NCBI GenBank assembly: GCA_030015575.1
Contig: JASDDO010000006.1
Coordinates: 107,748,045-107,812,044 of the forward strand
Direction of reading: 5' to 3'
Source: Agapanthus africanus
Taxonomy: Eukaryota > Streptophyta > Magnoliopsida > Asparagales > Amaryllidaceae
Length of the DNA: 64,000 nt
Every line of letters begins with the position of its first letter. Positions within the stretch are counted from its first letter, which is position 1. The translations under genes and the position numbers were made by a program. The notes under the pieces were generated by a model. The model was not told where the DNA came from and did not search any database. It worked only from the letters and a program-made list of their open reading frames with translations. This document shows, piece by piece, positions 58,857 to 64,000 of this stretch.

Positions 58857-59156
58857 GATGTTAACGGTAGATTGAGTCGATTGCTTTACAAACGCCTCCA
58901 GACTCCATTCTAGCGAGGAAACCTTATCTTTGTTTGATGGAACAAAGTTGTTTTGGGGAAAAGAATTGTTGCAGGGTGCAAAGTTGTTCGTCGTATTTTG
59001 AAAAGGTTGGGATTGGAGGCGCTGCTGAAATTGTTGTTTAGTTTGTTGCTGAGCTTGTTGCTGAGGAGGAAGAGGCCTCTGGAAGTTGTTGTGTCCTTGG
59101 AATTGATGCTGGTTCTGATTCCAAGCGAAATTGGGGTGGTTCCTCCAATCGGGATT

Positions 59157-60385
59157 TCATGTGGAAGAGTATGGATCATTTCTTTGTCTTTGCTGAAATG
59201 CAGGATTAACCTGATCCTGTCCTTGAGATGGTGGATTATAAGGACACTCTTCAGTCAAATGAGATGGATCCGAACAACAAGCGCAAGTGGTACGAGGGTG
59301 AAGAGCAGGGGCAGGAGATGAAAATTTGCTCTCAATTGCTTCCAGTTTTCGTGTGATTGCAGCCATCTCCACCTTCATTGCAATTGAGATATCGAGTTGA
59401 TGAATGCCTGCCCTAGACTGACCGCAAGAAGTATAAGAAGAGGAAGAAGTGATCAGTCTGGTGCTCTCCCATTGAAGCGTTTGTTCTGCAAGATCATCGA
59501 AGAATTGCCAAGCTTCCTCGTCAGATTTGGATAGGAAATGGCCTTGACAAATGGTTTCCAACAACTGTTTAGTTGATGGATTCATGCCCTCGTATAAGGT
59601 TTGGCAAAGTTGCCATTTCTAAATACTGTGATGAGGGCACTGAACAAGAAGGTCTTTGTATCGGTCAAAACACTTCCTAAAAGGTTCGGTAGGAAGCTGG
59701 GAAAATTGGTTAATTTCTTTTCGAATCCTCGCGGTCTTATGATTTGGGTAGAATTTTTTATGAAACACTTTAACAAACAAGTCCCAACTGGTTATCGAGT
59801 GGGATGCGGTGCTATACAGCCACTTTTCAGCAAGGTCGCATAAAGTGAAAGGAATGACTCGTAGTCGTATAGCATTATCAGACAGTTGGGTTGTCCTCAT
59901 CATCGCACAAACGTTCTGGAATTTATTGATGAATATATAGGCATCTTTGGATTCATGCTCGTGAAATTTGGGCAACAAGTTGATGAAGTGGGGCTTAATT
60001 TCGAAACTATCCCCATTGGCCGGTGGAAGTGAAAGACGGGTAGGGAGTGCGGCGCGGGTAGGATAGAATCGATCTTGGAGCGCAATTCGCTGTGGCACCT
60101 TCAACAAGAGGTGGTCGCGGGTTATTCGCACCTAATGGAGGTGGAATAATTCCCGAGGGAGGTAAAGGGATGTTAGGGGAAATCCGACATCTCGGAAGAT
60201 GAGTCAGGTGAAAATGAAGGTGTAGAAGTATGGATAGAATCACGGTCAACGTCGGAGTTGGCTAGCAAAAGTAAGAGTGAAAGATGCGTGGAAGGAGTTT
60301 CGACAGCAGTGTCGATCGCGTAGTCCGTAGCGACTAACGAAACGCGGACTAATCGGGCACTAGGGTCCCTTGTCCAAGCGAACAA
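59157..60385 (-). pseudogene. Athila gag (element G)
   Basis: Gag starts at 60385 with MFAWTRDPSARLVRV, matching F. A frameshift follows the EMSDFP segment (about 60175). The next frame (59619-60131) holds LPKFHEHESKDAYIFINKFQ and AEKWLYSTASHSITSWDLF. 59157-59585 holds STKQLLETICQGHFLS, SRAGIHQLDISIAMKVEMAA and the CCHC knuckle CACCSDPSHLTEEC. The region 58857-59156 is the Q-rich spacer in a shifted frame. The CCGAGATG at the EMSDFP point is where homology with E resumes after the tRNA sequence. Confidence 0.9.
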
Positions 60386-61767
60386 ACACTAAACGAGTTT
60401 AGTGTAGTCAAAGCGTAGAATGTGAGGGTAAGAAAACGAAAGTGGAGAAAAACTAGGTGAAGGTGGTAAAAAGTGGCGAACTTGGGTTTGTTTCGTAAGA
60501 ATGTGAAAATGAAATGACAGTTTAACAAACACAATCACAAAAGCATAGTCACAAATGCACAATCAACATCTAAACTAGGGTCCTCTAAGTCCACTAGACT
60601 TTCTCCTAACTGTTCCAAAGTGACAAATTGTGATATAGCCATCAAATCGCCTCTTCACAGCCAGTTGTGGCCAGGTAAGCACAAGTGAGGTAAGGTGAGT
60701 TCCGCTCACGAATCACCGTGAGACGGGCCTTTTACAGTTACCTCCTCACTTGTCTAGCCTAGGCACCACAAAAGTCATGTTTAGATGAACGACCGAATGC
60801 CCACAATCTTCCTTTGTCCTATCGAGAGCGACAAGACCTTAATTGACTGTGTCTCGATATTTTTTAATTTAGCTTGAGGTGATACTTATGCAATTAGTGA
60901 TTTCCGGGGTCTTAGGAAGGGTGATGAAATACCCACCCAATCTGGATTGGTGTTAGATCCCCTTAAGTCCGTATTAAATGATGCAATGCGCAAATCAACA
61001 AGGTTTTGTTTTCAAACAATCAATCAATTTGTTTTTACTTTAAATGTGGTGCGCAACAAATACGGTTAGTTTTTCTTTGGCTTTTTGCGGCGAATTTGCA
61101 ATGAATCCTGCAAAGATATTATATTGGAAGCATCGGATTTGAGAAGGAAGGTGTTAAAGAAATACGTACCAATAAGTTTTCGGGTTAAGAAACCCCTGTT
61201 GAAATGAATCCAAGTAGCTTGAAAAGTTCGCTTGCGCGGGTCAAACTACCTAGATCTTTAGCACAGTATTTCGTAATCACCTTAGATTCGAATGTACACT
61301 TTGCTCCCGACAACCACAGTTCGCAAATCCGTAGAATCTGAAAATGTCGGAAAAAAAAGATATAAATGTCCAAATACCTACACACTAAAAATTATAAAAA
61401 ACAAGCAATGTCAAAGGGACAAAAACAGAACAATGGAGCACAGAGGAATGTTTTGGAGCAAATGGAGGAGTGAAGGCCGGTGAGCCTGGTTTTTTAGGAA
61501 GTGTCGCCGGTTTTGCATTGGAGTTTGGGCTCCAAATTTCTTCTGTAATCTAGTGTTCCACTAGTGCCTCACTGGTACAGTTTATCTTTTTAGTTGAGAT
61601 CCAGAGTGCTAGCAGGCAAGAAATCCAGAGAACAAAATTTTGCGGTTGTCAGTTTTTGTGTTAGTTTAAAAAGAATGGTTTTATCCGTTGAATGTGATAG
61701 AAAGTTAGTTTTATACAAAATATGCACATATTAACCCGAGACTACAAGTTTTAAAAGAGTTACCGTC
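60386..61767 (-). other. 5' leader of element G
   Basis: 1.4 kb between primer site and gag, with patches homologous to the F leader (AAGGGTGATGAAAT, CCCTTAAGTCCGTATTAAAT, AATACGGTTAGTTTTTC). No coding frame or strong hairpin is seen about 200 nt from the primer site, unlike in F. E has lost all of this region. Confidence 0.75.
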
Positions 61768-61785
61768 TCCCCGGCAACGACGCCA
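61768..61785 (-). other. primer-binding site of element G (tRNA-Asp)
   Basis: The minus strand reads TGGCGTCGTTGCCGGGGA, identical to the E site over 18 nt and two bases from the LTR. The next bases (AGACGG) do not match the tRNA, so the copy stops at tRNA position 59. Confidence 0.95.
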
Positions 61786-61787
61786 TT

Positions 61788-63485
61788 TGATTGATTCATT
61801 TTTACCGTGTCGTATTTAGAAAGAATTTTGAAATTTCCGCAATAAAAAACGGTATCGTGTGTAGCGAGCCGTGATGAGTACGAGTCGTCCACAGGGAGAT
61901 GGTAGGTTTTTAGGCCTGTTTTAACGGGTCAATACCATGTTTTGTTTTGTTGTTTATACTAAGTGTTGTAACAATGTTATGTTTTAAATAAAAAGACTTG
62001 GTAAGGGTAGTTTTAGGTTAGCTTGCATGAGGATGATGTTTGTCGATTCCTTAAAGACCCAAATTTGACATTGACACTAAGGTAATAGGCAACAACGTGG
62101 ATTAGGGAACTTGAAATACGGTATTTTCGGTTTTCCACTAAATCTGTATTCCTTGTCCCTTATCCTTCCGTTGTTATCTCTTGAACTTAGCCTTCGGCAA
62201 ACCACTTGCAGTCTGGTCACGACTAGGAATCACCACTACCGTAGTAGGATAGGGTGCTTATCGGAGCGGAATTGCGAGTGGTTTGCTCGGAGTTTCAAAT
62301 GCAAAGTTAAGGTTTTTTTAAGGCTTTAGCAAACATATCTCCTACACAAACTAACCATATTCCACCCTTAACAAGTAAATAGATTACTCACACATATTCA
62401 CAATAACACAATAAAAAGGAAATAAGGCAACATAATAAGAAATAACAAGAAAAGAAAAGACAAGACAAAGTGAGAACCGATAAAACGTGCAAATTCCGTC
62501 ACTTGTTCTTGAATCCCGTACAATTGTGAAATCAAAATACCAAACTTTAAGGTTGCAAGCTCACTAAAGAGCCTGCAAGATCAAAGTAAAGTAATGATTT
62601 CACAAGTTCCAAATATGTAGAAGGCAAGATATATGAAATGAGAACTTTTTATTGAATTTCAAATAAGTTACAAGTATTCTTGAAATCATGAACCTAAGCC
62701 TTAAGCTTGCAAGTTCAATGGAGAAGTTGCATGGTCAAGACAAAGGGGCAAGAGCTCAAAAGGTTAAAGAGAAAGCAAATTACAAATTACAAGAGTGCTA
62801 AAACAAAACTAGAGTACAAAGTATCCCCTCCCCTTGCCCCTTATCCTGGTATTTATAGGCAGAAAACAAAATTAAACTAGTAATAAAAATAAGATGAAGA
62901 GGCATCAAGGGGGGACCACCAAAAACTGGGGATTAATGGGGCTATGGTGGCCGGCCAGCTCGGAAATTTGGAGGGTCTGGCCGGCCCCAAACCGAGCAAC
63001 CTTGCTCGTATTGGGTGTGATGGTTTGTGTGCTCTCCCATATCATTTTGGTGCTGTTTGATTTCTCTATAGTGGCCTTGGTTGTACTCAGGGATTTGGAG
63101 GGAAACCTTGATACTTCAAATCACATCAACTCTTTTAGCATTTATTACACTTTTCCCCCCACTTGCACAAGCCATCACTAGTGTCATGGGAAGCCCCATC
63201 ATGGTCCAAGTAACCAAAGAGCTAGTGCACACTTGGTATGTGTTGGACCAAAATTGCGTGCACATTATTTGTTGCAAAAGAACTCTTTGGGTATCGATCG
63301 GTTTGCAGTTCCGGTTGCAGTGTCGGCTCACAAACGTAATATCCGTGATTTTTAGTGTGTTTCCGGTATTTTATCACGAACGTCTGTAATCTGTATTACT
63401 GAGTAGACACTCTTTAATAGTACCAATATAAAACAAAATAGATAATGAATGAGTGGTATTAAAATGCAGTTTTTAGTGATGAACA
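61788..63485 (-). repeat. 5' LTR of element G, shared with K
   Basis: A 1,698-bp LTR beginning TGTTCATCAC at 63485 and ending TGAATCAATCA at 61788. It has a TATA box TATAAATA at 62857-62850. An inverted repeat GGCCGGCCAG/CTGGCCGGCC (62949-62958 and 62977-62986) starts 92 bp upstream. A polypurine tract of another copy directly abuts its start, so it also serves as the 3' LTR of K. Confidence 0.93.
62850..62986 (-). promoter_or_regulatory. TATA box and upstream inverted repeat in the G LTR
   Basis: TATAAATA at 62857-62850. Starting 92 bp upstream in element orientation, two 10-bp GC arms (62949-62958, 62977-62986) are perfect complements around an 18-nt loop. The sequence differs from the E and F palindromes but shares the GGCC core and the position. 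Confidence 0.6.
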
Positions 63486-64000
63486 AATACCCCCAAACTT
63501 ATCTGTTGCTCGTCCCGTGCCTAACAAAAAATCATAACCTCACTTTCGCAGGGAACGCGATTGCACTGAGCTTGTGCAACAAGTCGTTAAAGCTCTAGGT
63601 GTCCCTAGTAGGAGGAGTGTTGTCTCCTTGGGGTTTTCAGTGTATTTCACCCACAAAATCCCGTCAAATTAGTTTTGCGAAATAACTATGATTCTAATCC
63701 GAAGGTTTTGTTTCAAAGCTAGCAATTCTAGTATCCTAAGTTTAGAAATATCGAACCTTATTTTTCACATCTCGCTTCTTATTTAACTTAAGATTCTTTA
63801 TGTCGTTACATGTGGTGCAAATAGAGTCGTTAAGTTTCAAAAGGAACGATTAAAGTTTGTCATGTCAAATAATAAAGCCCAGATAAAAAAACTTACAAAG
63901 GATCACACAAGTTTTATAAAGAGACAAGTATTTCTCAAGTTTCATTTTCAAGTTAGGTTTCAAATTCAAAATTTCTATCTTCCTTTATAGGAAACTAGGT
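63486..64000 (-). mobile_element. 3' end of a further Athila copy, K (partial)
   Basis: From the LTR edge onwards: polypurine tract AAGTTTGGGGGTATT, a decayed form of the PPT-side stem-loop, and the 3' non-coding block, closely matching 46661-47160 of G. K has an extra segment of about 22 bp near 63880 (CAGATAAAAAAACTTAC). The element continues past the right edge. Its 3' LTR is the 5' LTR of G. Confidence 0.9.

Larger units (their letters stand above)
42839..63485 (-). mobile_element. Athila element G, with three solo LTRs inside
   Basis: A Ty3/gypsy Athila element in minus orientation. Its own sequence is about 12.3 kb without solo LTRs C, I and H. It has LTRs at 42839-46660 (split by C) and 61788-63485, a polypurine tract AAGTTTGGGGGTATT beside the left LTR, an 18-nt tRNA-Asp primer site, a 1.4-kb leader and a decayed gag-pol. 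The left flank GTCTA (42834-42838) should be duplicated at the far end, but the right LTR is followed by another Athila 3' region (K), not by host DNA. G and K therefore share an LTR. Gag-pol has at least five frameshifts and many stops. Confidence 0.92.

Noticed and set aside
63081-63389. ORFs within the G LTRs (63081-63389, 62894-63181, 46361-46564)
   Set aside because: They lie in LTR sequence around the promoter, differ between the two LTR copies and show no domain.
1-64000. CRISPR arrays, bacterial operons or ribosomal RNA genes
   Set aside because: The direct repeats found are LTRs, short LTR-internal repeats and microsatellites. No regularly spaced repeat-spacer pattern and no rRNA sequence was seen.

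Overview
This window is intergenic plant DNA built almost entirely of nested LTR retrotransposons. The families present (Athila-type Ty3/gypsy with tRNA-Asp primer sites, a chromovirus, and copia elements with an initiator-tRNA-Met primer site) indicate a seed plant, probably a eudicot; the species cannot be read from the sequence. The only candidate host gene is the 5' end of an unrecognised gene at the left edge (bases 1-79, minus strand, with its leader and promoter to about 400). There is no bacterial-type gene, CRISPR array or intact mobile-element protein.

Layout. Element A (407-10678, minus, copia, TSD GTATA) sits about 325 bp upstream of the host gene start. To its right is the 3' end of Athila element F (10684-12078), which resumes at 32256 and runs to its 5' LTR (37936-39664). 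Element E (12079-32255, minus, Athila, TSD TGCAT) splits F, and copia element B (14039-24390, plus, TSD AGTAC) splits E. F had itself landed in J, an old chromovirus of which gag to integrase remains at 39665-42838. A second Athila element, G (42839-63485, minus), landed in the integrase of J. G carries three solo LTRs: C (43748-45890, TSD AAGAA) in its 3' LTR, I (48377-54518) in its 3' non-coding region, and H (51076-52957, TSD GATAG) inside I. After the 5' LTR of G, another copy of the Athila 3' non-coding region (K) runs to the right edge, so G and K form a tandem array sharing one LTR. The order of insertion is J, then F and G, then E, I and C, then B and H; A is placed only as later than F.

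All gag-pol frames are broken. E is the best preserved, with one frameshift and a handful of in-frame stops over about 1,800 codons.

Most notable: (1) in E the primer-binding site is a complete 72-nt tRNA-Asp(GUC) sequence plus CCA, joined at tRNA base 1 directly to gag. In F and G the match stops after 18 nt, next to the base normally methylated as m1A58. E therefore looks like a fossil of reverse transcription through the whole primer tRNA, with loss of about 1.5 kb of leader. (2) In all three Athila families a GC-rich palindrome lies 90-92 bp upstream of the LTR TATA box. (3) The two copia elements share a GC-rich hairpin 185-189 nt downstream of the primer site.
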